Assembly: GCF_029525575.1 (NCBI RefSeq)
Contig: NZ_JAPDIA010000009.1
Span: 992,001 to 1,056,000 of the forward strand
Length of the DNA stretch: 64,000 nucleotides
Direction: 5' to 3'
Source of the DNA: Cohnella rhizosphaerae
GTDB lineage: Bacteria > Bacillota > Bacilli > Paenibacillales > Paenibacillaceae
How positions within the stretch are numbered: the stretch's first letter is position 1; every line of letters begins with the position of its first letter. Below, piece by piece: positions 9,454 to 19,246 of the stretch. The translations under genes were made by a program, and so were the position numbers. The notes under the pieces were generated by a model that was not told the DNA's origin, did no database searches, and was given only the letters and a program-made list of their open reading frames with translations.

Positions 9454-10450
9454 ATGGAAAAGCTCAAGGTCGGCATTATCGGATTCGGCAGTTGGGGCGA
9501 AAGTCATCTGGAGGCGTACCGTGCGCTTCCGTTCGTCGAGGTGGCCGCAGTTTGCGATGCGCAGCCCGGCAGACGGGATCGCGCGCGGGAGCTCGGCATC
9601 GAGCGGGTGTGCGAGACGGCGGATGAGCTGCTGCGCGAAGAAGGGATCGGGCTTGTCAGCGTCGTTACCTATGAAAAGGAGCATCTGCGCCCGGTGCTGG
9701 CCGCGCTCGCGGCCGGCAAGCACGTACTGGTGGAGAAGCCGGTCGCGACCGACGCGGCGGAAGCCGCGCAGATGCTCGAGGCGTCGCGCCGATACGGGCG
9801 GTTCGTCGCGCCGGGTCATCTGCTGCGGTTCGAGCCTAAGTACGCCGAGGTACGCGATTTGATCGCGAGCGGCGCGCTCGGGCGGCCGGCCTCCATTTAC
9901 ATGAAGCGTTCGCGCAATCATTCGCTGTTCGGCACGTACCGCAGGACGCATACGGTCTACGAGCTGATGATCCACGATCTCGATCAGGCGATCTGGTACG
10001 CGGGCAGCCGCGTGAAACGCGTGACGGCCGAGGCATGCAGCTTGTCCGGAAGCGAGACGCCGGAGATTCTCTGGGCGCAGCTCCGGTTCGAGAACGGGAT
10101 GCTGGCGGTGCTGCACAGCAATTGGATGACGCACGACGCGGCGGGCGTCGTCATCAACGACTATACGGAAGTCATCGGCACCGAGGGGACGGTCCAGTTC
10201 GATACGGACGCAGCGGGCGTCCAGCTGCTGGGCGTTCGGGGGGCGCACCTCGACGGACTTGTCGGTCCACCGCAAGCAAGGGAGCCGTATCATCGGCGCG
10301 CTCAAGGAACAGCTCGGCTACATCGCCGAATGCGCGCTGAGCGGACGCATGCCGGAGATCGTGTCGTTCGAAGAGGCCATTCACGGCATCGAGGTCGCGG
10401 ACGCCATCGTCCGCTCCGCGAAGCTCGGACAGCCGATAGACTTGGTGTAG
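9454..10450 (+). CDS. Gfo/Idh/MocA family NAD(P)-dependent oxidoreductase, one frameshift
   Basis: Sugar or inositol dehydrogenase-like protein. It has the Rossmann start VGIIGFGSWGESH, the EKPVAT segment with the catalytic-region lysine, and HDLDQAIWYAG typical of the C-terminal domain. The frame shifts at a run of six G at 10238-10243; deleting one G links LLGVRG to RTSTDLSVHRKQG and restores 331 residues ending IDLV, a normal family length. It likely works with the adjacent zinc dehydrogenase on a sugar or cyclitol. The substrate is unknown. Confidence 0.88.
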
Positions 10451-10499
10451 CCGGTCGGGGACTCGGGCGGCGATAGATGAACGAGGGGGGGATTGCGAG

Positions 10500-11354
10500 T
10501 TGAAGTGGGTGCAATTTACGAAGAAAGACGATCCGAGCGGGCGCGTGTCGCTGGGCGTGCTGGAGAATGACGGACAGGTGCGCTTGTTCGCGGAAGGCAT
10601 GGAGCTGAAGTCGCTGATCGAGGAAACCTCAAGCGGAGCGGAGCTTCCGCGCTCGCCGGCGTACGCGCCGCTTTTTGCCGCCGACGATATCGTCCTGCGC
10701 GCGCCGATCTTGAAGCCCGACAAAATGATTTTTATCGGACTCAATTACAGAGATCATGCGGCAGAGTCGAATATGGCGGTTCCAAGTGTGCCGGTGCTGT
10801 TTCCCAAATTCGCGAATTCGATCGTCGGACCCGGCGAAGCGGTCGTCATTCCCGCCGAAGTGAAGGAATGCGATTACGAAGCGGAGCTCGCCGTCGTCAT
10901 CGGCCGGCGCGCCAAGAAGGTTGCGCGGGAAGACGCGATGGCGCATGTTTTCGGCTACACGATCGTCAACGACGTGAGCGCACGGGATCTCCAATTAAAA
11001 GAAGGCCAGTGGACGCGCGGCAAGGCGATCGACACGTTCGCGCCAATGGGACCTTGCGTCGTGACGGCCGACGAAATCCCGGATCCCGGCAGGCTGGACA
11101 TCTCGCTCGCGTTGAACGGGACGATCTTACAGCATTCCAATACGCGAGAGCTGATTTTCGACATCCCCTATCTGATCTCGTTCCTGTCGCGCACGATCAC
11201 GCTGGAGCCAGGGGACATCATCAGCACTGGCACGCCGCCGGGCGTCGGAATGGGCAGAACGCCGCCTGTCTGGCTGCGGGACGGCGACGTGACGGACGTC
11301 TCGATCGAGGGCATCGGCACGCTTAGCAGCCGTTATGTCCAGGAGAGGGATTGA
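10500..11354 (+). CDS. Fumarylacetoacetate hydrolase family protein
   Basis: 284-residue FAH-fold enzyme that cleaves or hydrates beta-diketo or ketodeoxy acids. Conserved parts are FIGLNYRDHAAES, the metal ligands in YEAELAVVIG, the VSARDLQ segment and STGTPPGVGMG. The start is TTG after an unusually G-rich site (GAGGGGGG). Relatives include 2,4-diketo-3-deoxy-sugar-acid hydrolases and 2-keto-pentenoate hydratases, so it may perform the C-C cleavage that yields pyruvate at the end of this pathway (inference). Its stop overlaps the TTG start of the chemoreceptor gene. Confidence 0.9.
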   Translation: MKWVQFTKKDDPSGRVSLGVLENDGQVRLFAEGMELKSLIEETSSGAELPRSPAYAPLFAADDIVLRAPILKPDKMIFIGLNYRDHAAESNMAVPSVPVLFPKFANSIVGPGEAVVIPAEVKECDYEAELAVVIGRRAKKVAREDAMAHVFGYTIVNDVSARDLQLKEGQWTRGKAIDTFAPMGPCVVTADEIPDPGRLDISLALNGTILQHSNTRELIFDIPYLISFLSRTITLEPGDIISTGTPPGVGMGRTPPVWLRDGDVTDVSIEGIGTLSSRYVQERD

Positions 11355-13101
11355 CGGCAGAGAAGATGGAATCCGGATTTGGACGCAGGCTGCCCTTTCG
11401 TTTTACGATCGCCGTCAAGATCGTGATCGGCTATGCCGCGATGCTGGTTTTTCTGGCCGCAGCGCTGTTGACCGTATCCCGGACGATCGATCGGCTGCAG
11501 CAGGAGATCGACGCGGTCACGGGGCGGGATCTGAACATTCAGGTGTTGACCTATCAGATCGACAAGAGCGTGTTCGACATGGACGCCGCGCTGCGCGAGC
11601 ATGTGTCGACCGGAGGAGAGGGCGCCGGCCGGGCATACGAGAGCGCGGCGGGCACGTGGAAGCGGAGCGAGGAGCAGCTGCGAAGCTTGCTTGCGGCGGA
11701 GCCGGAGCAGCTTAGCCGGCTGTCCAGCGTGGCGGGTTCGGTGGGACAATGGATGAGCGGCGCGGAAGCGCGGATGGCGCAGCCTTCCCCCGCGCTCAGC
11801 CTCGACGAGCTGCGCGCCGCGCTCTTCGGCGAGTCCGCGCAGAAGCAGATGGACGGCATGCGCGAGCAGTTGTCGCGGCTGCGCCAGGCCGAGAAGTATA
11901 TGATGGACGAGCGGATCGGCGCGCTCGCCGAGCGCAACGATCGGCTCCAACGGCTGCTATTCGCGATGCTTGGCGGTCTTGTCGCTTTTGCGGCGCTATT
12001 CGCGTGGCTCGTCTCGCGGCATGTGACGCAAAATATTCGCAAAGTAACGTCCGCCGTCTCCGAGATCGCGGGGGGCGGGCGGCGATCTTACCCGGCGCAT
12101 CGAGGTCAGGACGTCGGACGAGATGCGCGAATTGGGGACGGAGACCAATGCGCTGCTTGCCTCGCTCCAGACGATGATCGGCGCCGTTCAGGGCCGTGCC
12201 GTCCAGCTGTCGGAGGTCGCCGGGCGAATTCAACAGGGGACGGATGGCGCGTTGGATGTCAACGGGCAGGTCGGCAGCGCGGTTCAGCGCGTAGCGTCCG
12301 GCACCGAGCAGCAGGTGGCGCAGGTGGAGGAGATTACCGCCGTGATGACGGAGACGGCCGAGGCGCTCGGACGTGCTTCGGGCACGGCGCGAGAGGTGGC
12401 GGATTTGGCCGCGCACACGCGGGAAGAGGCTGACGCCAGCGGCTATCACGTCGGTCGATCCGGGGGAGGCGATCGACGACATCGAGCGCGCGTTCGGCCG
12501 AATCCGTGAAGGCGTAAAGGCGTTGGCCGGCGAGTCGGACCGGATTCAGGCGACCGTGGGCTATATCGCGGATGTCCAGACGCAGACCAACCTGCTCGCC
12601 CTGAACGCGGCGATCGAAGCGGCGAGAGTCGGGCAGCACGGCAAGGGCTTTGCCGTCGTCGCGGAGGAGATCCGCAAGTTATCCGAGCAGACGGCCGAGT
12701 CCGCCAAGCAGATTCATGCCACGCTGGACAGGCTGAACGGAGGCATTCGGCATATCTCGGGATTGATCGAGGACAGCGGCGGGGCCGTGTCCGGAGGCGC
12801 GGCTTCCGTTCGCGAAGCGGGCGCGCGCGTCCGGGGCATCATCGGCGGCGTGGGCGAGCTGGCCGTTCGCATCGGCGAAGTGGCAGCGTCCGTCGAGCGG
12901 ATCTCGGAGGATAGCGCGCAGGTCGTTCGCTCCAGCCGGGAGATCAACCGCGTCGCCGAGGAGAATTCGGCGTTCGTCGAGCAGATGGCGGCCATGGCGA
13001 CGGAGCAGGAATCGGCGATGCAACGGTTCGCGTTGACGTCCGAAGAGCTGAGGCGCGTATCGGACGAGCTCCGCAAAATGACCGACAGCTTTTCAGTTTA
13101 A
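11351..13101 (+). CDS. Methyl-accepting chemotaxis protein, two frameshifts
   Basis: Transmembrane chemoreceptor. The first membrane segment is near residues 17-40, an extracellular helical domain follows, the second segment is LLFAMLGGLVAFAALFAWLV, then HAMP and a signalling domain whose hairpin contains NLLALNAAIEAARVGQHGKG. Two indels break the frame: G6 at 12070-12075 (one G removed gives AGAGGDLTRRIEV, a proper HAMP) and a second near 12437-12446, outside a long run. Correcting both gives 582 residues. TTG start overlaps the previous stop. Placement as the last gene of the catabolic operon suggests chemotaxis toward its substrate. Confidence 0.87.
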
Positions 13102-13116
13102 GCGGGCTTTATATTG

Positions 13117-13150
13117 AAAAAGCGCCAGGGAGACTTCCCTGGCGCTTTTG
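13117..13150. terminator. Bidirectional rho-independent terminator
   Basis: Perfect stem AGCGCCAGGGA / TCCCTGGCGCT around a 4-nt loop, with A-run before and T-run after, placed between the convergent chemoreceptor and cardiolipin synthase genes. Confidence 0.88.
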
Positions 13151-13159
13151 GCGTTCGTC

Positions 13160-14611
13160 TCACAGGATCGGCGACAGCAGCCGCGAGATCGCTTCCTTGA
13201 ACTTGATCCGCAGCGGCCGGCTGCGGTATTTCTCGATCGTAAGCAGCTCCGACACGGCGATATCCTGCTTGAACGCCTCGACGAGGCGAACGGAGACGTC
13301 GGCATCGTAAACGAACGCGTTGACCTCGAAGTTCAGCTTGAAGCTGCGGACGTCGGTGTTCGCGGTGCCGACGGAGGCGATCTCCTGATCCACGACCAGC
13401 GTCTTGGCGTGAATGAAGCCGTTTTTGTACAAATAGACATTGGCGCCGATCTCCAGCAGCTCCCCGATATTGGAGAGCGTCGCCCAGTAGATGAACATAT
13501 GGTCGGGCTTGTCCGGGATCATGACGTGCACGTGGACGCCGGAGAGCACGGCGATCCGCAGCGCGTCGAGCAAGCTGGCGTCGGGGATGAAGTACGGACT
13601 CTGCAGATAGATCGAATGCTTCGCCGACGCGATCATCTTGATGTAGCCCTGCTTGATATGCTCCAGCCGGGAATTGGGCCCGCTCGCCACGATCTGCATG
13701 CCGACGTCGCCGGCAGGCGAGTCCTCGGGGAACAGCTCCGGCGTGTAGGTGATATCGTGCTTGCGCGCGGCCTGATTCCAGTCGAGGATGAAGCGCGTCT
13801 GCATGCTGTGCACGGCAGAGCCCCGTACGCGCAGATGGGTGTCTCGCCAGTAACCGAACTTCGGATCGAGGCCCAGATATTCGTCGCCTACGTTAAAGCC
13901 TCCGATATATCCAAGCCGGCCGTCCACGATGACCAACTTGCGGTGATTGCGGTTGTTCATCCGCAGATTGATGAATCGGAAGCGGGAGGGGAAGAAGGCG
14001 GCGGCCTCTCCGCCCGCCTCGATCAGCGGCCTGAGCATCCGCTTGCTCAATCTTCTGGAGCCCAGCTCGTCATACAGGAGGCGGACCTTGACGCCCTGCT
14101 TCGCCTTGGCGGTCAGCGCCTTCAGCACGGACATGCCAAGCTCGTCGCAGCGGAAAATATACGTCTGAAAATGCACGCTTTCCTTCGCCGCGGCGATATC
14201 CGCCAGCAGCCGGTCGAACTTGGCGCGTCCGTCCGTCAGCAGCTCCGCTTCATTGTCCCGACTCCAGAGCGCCCGGCTCCCTTTCAGATGCAGATGGATC
14301 AGGTCGGCGTGCCGTGCGGCACTCTCGCCGAGCGACCGCGTCGTATCCGGCGAGCCGAGCGAATCGAGCTGCGCCTGCGACAGATTGCGGATACCGATCT
14401 TGTCCAAGTCGCCCCATTTGAACAGCTTCACTCTGCGATAGTCCTGCGCGAGGAACAAATACATAATAAATCCGAGGATCGGAATAAAGTACAGCACAAG
14501 CAGCCATGCCCAAGTCGAGCCGATATCCCTTCGGCCCTGGAAGACGACGAATACGGCGAACACCATATTGAGCAACAGCAGAAGTCCAAGCAGAATCGAA
14601 GTAACGCTCAC
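13160..14611 (-). CDS. cls: Cardiolipin synthase
   Basis: Membrane enzyme that condenses two phosphatidylglycerols into cardiolipin. The protein has 483 residues, the usual length, with two N-terminal membrane helices (LLGLLLLLNMVFAVFVVF and WLLVLYFIPILGFIMYLF). Two phospholipase-D HKD motifs follow: HRKLVIVDG near residue 220 and HAKTLVVDQ near residue 400, each with its downstream GG/GT-N element (IGGFNVGDEY, VGTANTD). GTG start. It is transcribed alone, opposite to both neighbours, ending at a shared terminator with the chemoreceptor. Confidence 0.95.
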   Translation of the reverse strand: MSVTSILLGLLLLLNMVFAVFVVFQGRRDIGSTWAWLLVLYFIPILGFIMYLFLAQDYRRVKLFKWGDLDKIGIRNLSQAQLDSLGSPDTTRSLGESAARHADLIHLHLKGSRALWSRDNEAELLTDGRAKFDRLLADIAAAKESVHFQTYIFRCDELGMSVLKALTAKAKQGVKVRLLYDELGSRRLSKRMLRPLIEAGGEAAAFFPSRFRFINLRMNNRNHRKLVIVDGRLGYIGGFNVGDEYLGLDPKFGYWRDTHLRVRGSAVHSMQTRFILDWNQAARKHDITYTPELFPEDSPAGDVGMQIVASGPNSRLEHIKQGYIKMIASAKHSIYLQSPYFIPDASLLDALRIAVLSGVHVHVMIPDKPDHMFIYWATLSNIGELLEIGANVYLYKNGFIHAKTLVVDQEIASVGTANTDVRSFKLNFEVNAFVYDADVSVRLVEAFKQDIAVSELLTIEKYRSRPLRIKFKEAISRLLSPIL

Positions 14612-14816
14612 GATCGCAACCCCCAGTTACAAAACTCCTCGCTGAACATAACAAATAATCGGATATTCTACAATACTTAAAAAAAAGCACGTTCAAGTGG
14701 AATGCCTGGCCGTGCTAATATAGGTGCGATACAGGGCGAAGCGGGTAGGACGGACATGCCCTGCGGATACGACAGGGGGCGTCGAAGGCTTGGCGAAGGC
14801 AAAGGCAAAGGCGTTC
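14612..14816. other. Divergent promoter region between cls and the AraC-type regulator
   Basis: About 200 bp without a gene. An A-rich stretch near 14678-14688 and a TAATAT-like element near 14715 could serve the rightward regulator gene, but I see no convincing paired -35/-10 set on either strand. Confidence 0.35.
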
Positions 14817-17155
14817 ATGAACAGAATCAATTTGCGGTTAATCGTCATCATGCTGCTGATCGCCTGCATCCCCGTCGGCGGCTTCGGGACACTGATCTAC
14901 GTACGAGGTATTGCGATCATCGAGCGCGAGGTGAACCGTTCTTCTTCGGTAGCCCTGAAGCAGATCGGGGGCGAGATCGACGACCGCTTGTTCCAGATCG
15001 AGCAGTCCGCCGGGATCGTGGCTTTGCTGCCGGATGTGGCGGCGTTGGACGCGATCGGGCGGCAGCCGCTGCTTGGCACGCTGTTGACGGTCAACAGCCT
15101 GAACAATCATCTGCAAAACTTCTCCAACGGCAACGATGCGGTCGATTCGATCTACTATTATCATGCGGCGCAGCGGACCGTCGTCAGCCCGCGCATCATC
15201 TCCTCGATTCCCGAGGAGGGGGCGGTCATTCCGGGCGCGCTGCTGGACGTCAACTGGCTGAACGGGCTTGCGCAGATCGTCTCCGAGAAGCGGCAGGACG
15301 CATGGCTGCCGCCGCGCCTGATGCAGGTGTCGGCGAGCTATCGGGCGCCCGTGCTGACTTATATTAAAATATTGCCGGTGTTCTACGATCGGATGGAAGC
15401 GGCGCTCATCGTCAACGTCAGTCTGGCGCATCTGAAGTCGCTCATGGAGCGCTATCCGTTCGACACGGACGGCGGCCTCGCGATCTTTACGGAGGACGGC
15501 GTGCCGATCGTCGGCGGGGGCATGCTGAAGGATGCTTCGCCCGAACGGCTGTCTTCGCTGTTGCCGGCAGGGACGAGCGAAGGGACGAGGACCGTCAGGC
15601 TCGGCCCCGATCTGGGCAGCGTATACGTGACCGCCGAAGTTACGCCGCGCAACGGATGGACGTACGTCATGGCGATACCTGCGGAGAAACCGACGCGCAG
15701 CGTCGTTCAGCTCAAGCACGCCATTCTGATCGGCACGGCTGCGCTCATGACGCTTGCGCTGTTGCTGTCGCTGATCAGCTACTTTCGCATTCAGGGGCCG
15801 ATCGGCCGGATTCTTCTGCTGGTGCGCAGACCGCGGGAGCTGACGGGCGATGAGGCGCCCGCGGACGAGCACTCCGATTTTTTCAGAAGGATCGAAGCGG
15901 GCGTGTCCGGACTGATCAAGGAGATGGACGACGTTCGCTCTCAGTGGCATGAGCGGCTCCCGCTGCTGCGTGAGCACTTCCTGCTGTCGGCGGTGCTCGG
16001 CCGACTCGCCCCGATGGACGACGGTCAGAACCGGGCGGGAGCTGCCGGTCTCTTCGGCTATCCTAGCTTCGCCGCGCTCGCGATCCGGATCGGCACGGCG
16101 AAGGAAGATTCCCGCTTCCGCCAGGGGGACGAGCGCCTGCTTGGCTTCGCGATCGGCAATATCGCGCAGGAGCTGCTGGGGGACAGCGCCGTTGTGGAAA
16201 CGGTAGCTGTGAACCGCACGATCGCGGCGATCCTGAACATTCCGTCCTCGTGGACGGCCGTCGAGCTGCTGCATGAAGCCGAGGCGCTGCGCAGCACAGT
16301 CGCGACGCTGCTGAAGGAGCCGGTGACGATCGGGATCGGACGAACCGCCGACTCCCTTCAGTTGGTCGGCCAGTCCTATCAGGATGCGCTGCATCTGCTC
16401 GAATTCGAATGGCTGAGGTCCGAAGGAGGCGTCGTTTCCTATGATTCCATGGGGATCGATGAGACCGGCTTCCCCCCACTATCCGTCGGCCGAGGCCGAA
16501 GAAGTGCTCGAGACGGTCAAGAACGGAAGCGAGGCGGAGATCGAGGCGGCCCTCGGCCGCTTCCACGGCCGGCTGATCGCCCGGCCGTCTCCCTTAAGCT
16601 ACATCAAAACGATGTATCTTCAGTTGATGGTCACGCTCGCGAACCTGCTGCTCCAATATCGCATCGATCCTTCCGTTCTGCTGAATCAGCGCAATCCGTA
16701 CGACGAATTGTTCCGCGCGCCGGACGCCGAGCGGCTGCGCAAGCAGATGCTCGGCGAACTGCTGCTGCCCGCGGGCAAGCAGATCGGCGCGCTGCGCTCG
16801 CGGCGAACGCAGGAAATTCTTATCCATATGACGGATTATGTCCATGCGCACTACCGGGAGGATCTGTCGCTCGGCGATCTGGCCGACCGCTTCCGGGTCA
16901 CGCCTTCCTATGTCAGCCAGCTGTTCAAGGAACGCCACGGCGAGAATTTTGTCGCTTACGTGGCGCGATACCGGATCGAGCGCGTCAAGGCGCTGCTTGC
17001 GGTTCGAGAGCTCAGCATCGGCCAGATCGCGCTGGAGACCGGCTACAACAATGCGCAGCAGCTTGATCCGCACGTTCAAGAAGCTAGAAGGCATGACGCC
17101 GGGAGAATACAGACAACAGCTTACCGCCGATTCCGGATCGATAGCCGATCGTTAA
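14817..17155 (+). CDS. Transmembrane sensor/AraC-type transcriptional regulator, two frameshifts
   Basis: One-component regulator of about 778 residues. Transmembrane helix 1 is LIVIMLLIACIPVGGFGTLIY, an extracellular cache-like domain follows (about residues 40-295), then helix 2 (AILIGTAALMTLALLLSLISYF), a cytoplasmic linker and a C-terminal AraC HTH pair (DLADRFRVTPSYVSQLFKE; QIALETGYNNAQQL). Indels at C6 16472-16477 and at TT 17063-17064 split it; removing one base at each restores a contiguous domain ending MTPGEYRQQ. ATG 14817 places the membrane helix at the start; TTG 14790 is an alternative. Such regulators in Paenibacillaceae sit beside Lpl-type sugar transporter genes, as here, and probably activate them. 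Confidence 0.88.
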
Positions 17156-17166
17156 CCGACCGACCG

Positions 17167-17190
17167 AACCGCCGATCCTAGGCGGTTTTT
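17167..17190 (+). terminator. Rho-independent terminator after the AraC-type regulator
   Basis: Stem AACCGCC / GGCGGTT with a 7-nt loop followed by T's, 12 bp after the regulator stop. It separates regulator and transporter transcripts. Confidence 0.7.
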
Positions 17191-17258
17191 CCGTTGCTTT
17201 CAGCGCTTTTTCGCCGCTTATAAATGGAATATCGCATTGGAATGATCCGCCGGTCTAC

Positions 17259-17275
17259 GATGAGAGCGCTTAATC
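17259..17275 (+). promoter_or_regulatory. Possible catabolite-responsive element
   Basis: GATGAGAGCGCTTAATC has the AGCGCT centre and spacing of CcpA cre sites but differs from the consensus at about two positions. It lies 33 bp upstream of the first permease ATG. Catabolite repression of a sugar transporter operon would make sense; the match alone is weak. Confidence 0.28.
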
Positions 17276-17307
17276 ACAGCGCGACAGCGCCTGGAGGTGA
17301 TATTCGA

Positions 17308-18282
17308 ATGTCAAAAGCGCCGGCCGCATCCGCAGGCGCAAGCCGCCATGAACGTCGCGGCAAGAGCATGGCGCGGACCATGCCTCAACTGCGCGTCTAC
17401 AGGCAGCACAAGGGGCTGCTGCTGATGTTTCTGCCCGGCTTCGCGCTATTCTTTCTGTTCAGCTATGTGCCCTTGTACGGCATACTGATCGCATTCAAGC
17501 AGTACAGAGTGCTCGACGGCATATGGGCCAGCGACTGGGTAGGCTTCGCTCATTTCGAGCGTCTGTTCGCGGGGAACGACTTTTATAAGGCGCTGCGGAA
17601 TACGGCAATCATCGCCGTATTGAAACTGATCGTCGCATTCCCGGCTCCGATCTTGCTGGCGATCCTGCTGAACGAGGTCAGGCAAGTGTTCTTTCGCCGG
17701 TTCATCCAGACGGTTTCCTATCTCCCTTACTTTTTCTCCTGGGTCGTTCTTGCGGGCATCATGTTTTCGTTCTTCGGCGAAGACGGGGGCTTCGGTCAGT
17801 TGATTCGGATGTTCGGTTTGGAGCCGCCCGACAACCTGATCATGCGTCAGGATTACTTCTACGGCATCGTCACGGCATCGGCCGTCTGGCAGGGCGTCGG
17901 CTGGGGCTCCATCGTCTACTTCGCCGCTCTGTCGTCCATCGATCCGACGTTGTACGAGGCGGCGGTGGCCGACGGAGCGGGACGCTTCCGCAGAATCTGG
18001 CATATTACGCTTCCCTCGCTCATGCCGACGATCGTGACGATGTTTCTGCTGTACATCGGCCATTTTCTGTCGGTGGGCTTTGACCAGATCTACAATCTGA
18101 CGCTGCCGACGAATACCGAAGCCGCGGATATTTTGGATACGTACGTACTTCGCAGGCTGCAGACGATGGATTTCGAGCTTGGCGCGGCGGCGGGGCTGTT
18201 CACCTCCTTTTTCGGGCTGCTGCTGGTCTTGCTCAGCAACCGGCTCGTCAAGCTGTACGACAAAGATCAGGGGCTGTGGTAA
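17308..18282 (+). CDS. Carbohydrate ABC transporter permease (LplB/YtcP class)
   Basis: 324-residue inner membrane permease with six predicted helices, starting GLLLMFLPGFALFFLFSYVPLY. The ATPase-contact EAA loop EAAVADGAGRFRRIWHITLP and the sequence FKQYRVLDGIWASDW-VGFAHFERLF are typical of LplB-type permeases for oligosaccharides. GGAGGTGA stands 7 nt before ATG 17308, which fixes the start. No ATPase gene is present in this operon; systems of this class in Bacillus commonly use a shared MsmX-type ATPase (family knowledge). Confidence 0.94.
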   Translation: MSKAPAASAGASRHERRGKSMARTMPQLRVYRQHKGLLLMFLPGFALFFLFSYVPLYGILIAFKQYRVLDGIWASDWVGFAHFERLFAGNDFYKALRNTAIIAVLKLIVAFPAPILLAILLNEVRQVFFRRFIQTVSYLPYFFSWVVLAGIMFSFFGEDGGFGQLIRMFGLEPPDNLIMRQDYFYGIVTASAVWQGVGWGSIVYFAALSSIDPTLYEAAVADGAGRFRRIWHITLPSLMPTIVTMFLLYIGHFLSVGFDQIYNLTLPTNTEAADILDTYVLRRLQTMDFELGAAAGLFTSFFGLLLVLLSNRLVKLYDKDQGLW

Positions 18283-18307
18283 CGGCCCGTTAGGAGGAGA
18301 GGAGACC

Positions 18308-19183
18308 GTGTACAAACGATCGGCCTGGGAGAAGGCGTTCGAGGCCGGCAATATCGCGCTGCTGGCGCTGCTCGGACTAACGACGCTGTATCCGTTTTTG
18401 TACGTATTTACCATCTCGCTCAGCGAGCCTGCCGATATTAACCGCATCGGCCTGCATCTGCTGCCGACGGATCCGACGACCGCGGCCTATGCCAAGGTGT
18501 TGACCGATCCCGCCCTGTACCGGGCTTACGGGAACACGCTGCTGCGGACCGCCGGCGGCGTCGTCACGGTGCTGCTGTTCTGCAGTCTGACCGCTTATCC
18601 GCTGTCGCGGCCGTCTTTCCCGCACCGCGGCCTGTTCGTCAAGCTGATCGTCTTCAGCATGCTGTTCAACGGCGGGACGATCCCGATGTATCTGCTCATT
18701 CGGAACCTGGGGATGATCGACAGCTATTGGGCGCTGATTCTGCCGCTGGCGGTGTCCGGCTTCAACCTTATCGTGCTGCGCAATTTTTTTCAGGCGATCC
18801 CGCCCGAGCTGGCGGAGTCGGCCAAGATGGACGGGGCCGGCGAGCTTCGTATTTTCGCGCGCATCGTCCTGCCCTTGTCCACGCCGGTACTTGCTGTCGT
18901 CGCGCTGTGGGCGGCGGTCATGCACTGGAATTCCTGGTTCGACGCGATGATCTATTTGAACGACGCTTCGAAACAGGTGCTCCAGCTGTATCTGCGGCAT
19001 CATGTGGTGGACGCTTCGACCAACCTGGCCATTGAGTTCAGACTGGACGACATGTCGGCTATCGTGCCGGAAAATCTGAAGGCTGCGATCATCATGACCA
19101 TCTCGCTGCCGATTCTGCTCGTCTATCCGTTCATCCAGCGTTTTTTCGTAAAAGGCATCATGCTCGGCTCGGTAAAGGGTTAG
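18308..19183 (+). CDS. Carbohydrate ABC transporter permease (LplC/AraQ class)
   Basis: Second membrane subunit, 291 residues, with an N-terminal helix (LLALLGLTTLYPFLYVFTISLS), the EAA-type loop ESAKMDGAGELRIFARIVLPLS and the C-terminal FVKGIMLGSVKG ending that is nearly diagnostic for this class. GTG start after TAGGAGGAGAGGAG, 26 nt after the first permease. Forms the heterodimeric channel with its neighbour and receives cargo from the downstream binding lipoprotein. Confidence 0.94.
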   Translation: MYKRSAWEKAFEAGNIALLALLGLTTLYPFLYVFTISLSEPADINRIGLHLLPTDPTTAAYAKVLTDPALYRAYGNTLLRTAGGVVTVLLFCSLTAYPLSRPSFPHRGLFVKLIVFSMLFNGGTIPMYLLIRNLGMIDSYWALILPLAVSGFNLIVLRNFFQAIPPELAESAKMDGAGELRIFARIVLPLSTPVLAVVALWAAVMHWNSWFDAMIYLNDASKQVLQLYLRHHVVDASTNLAIEFRLDDMSAIVPENLKAAIIMTISLPILLVYPFIQRFFVKGIMLGSVKG

Positions 19184-19246
19184 CCACAAAACATGAGCAG
19201 GATAACGAACGAATCTTGCAATCTAAATTTAGAGGGAGGTCCAACG

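Noticed and set aside
13148..14680. 510-codon open frame on the plus strand opposite cls
   Set aside because: It is the antisense shadow of a clear cardiolipin synthase, with His/Arg/Asp-rich text typical of such shadows in GC-rich DNA.
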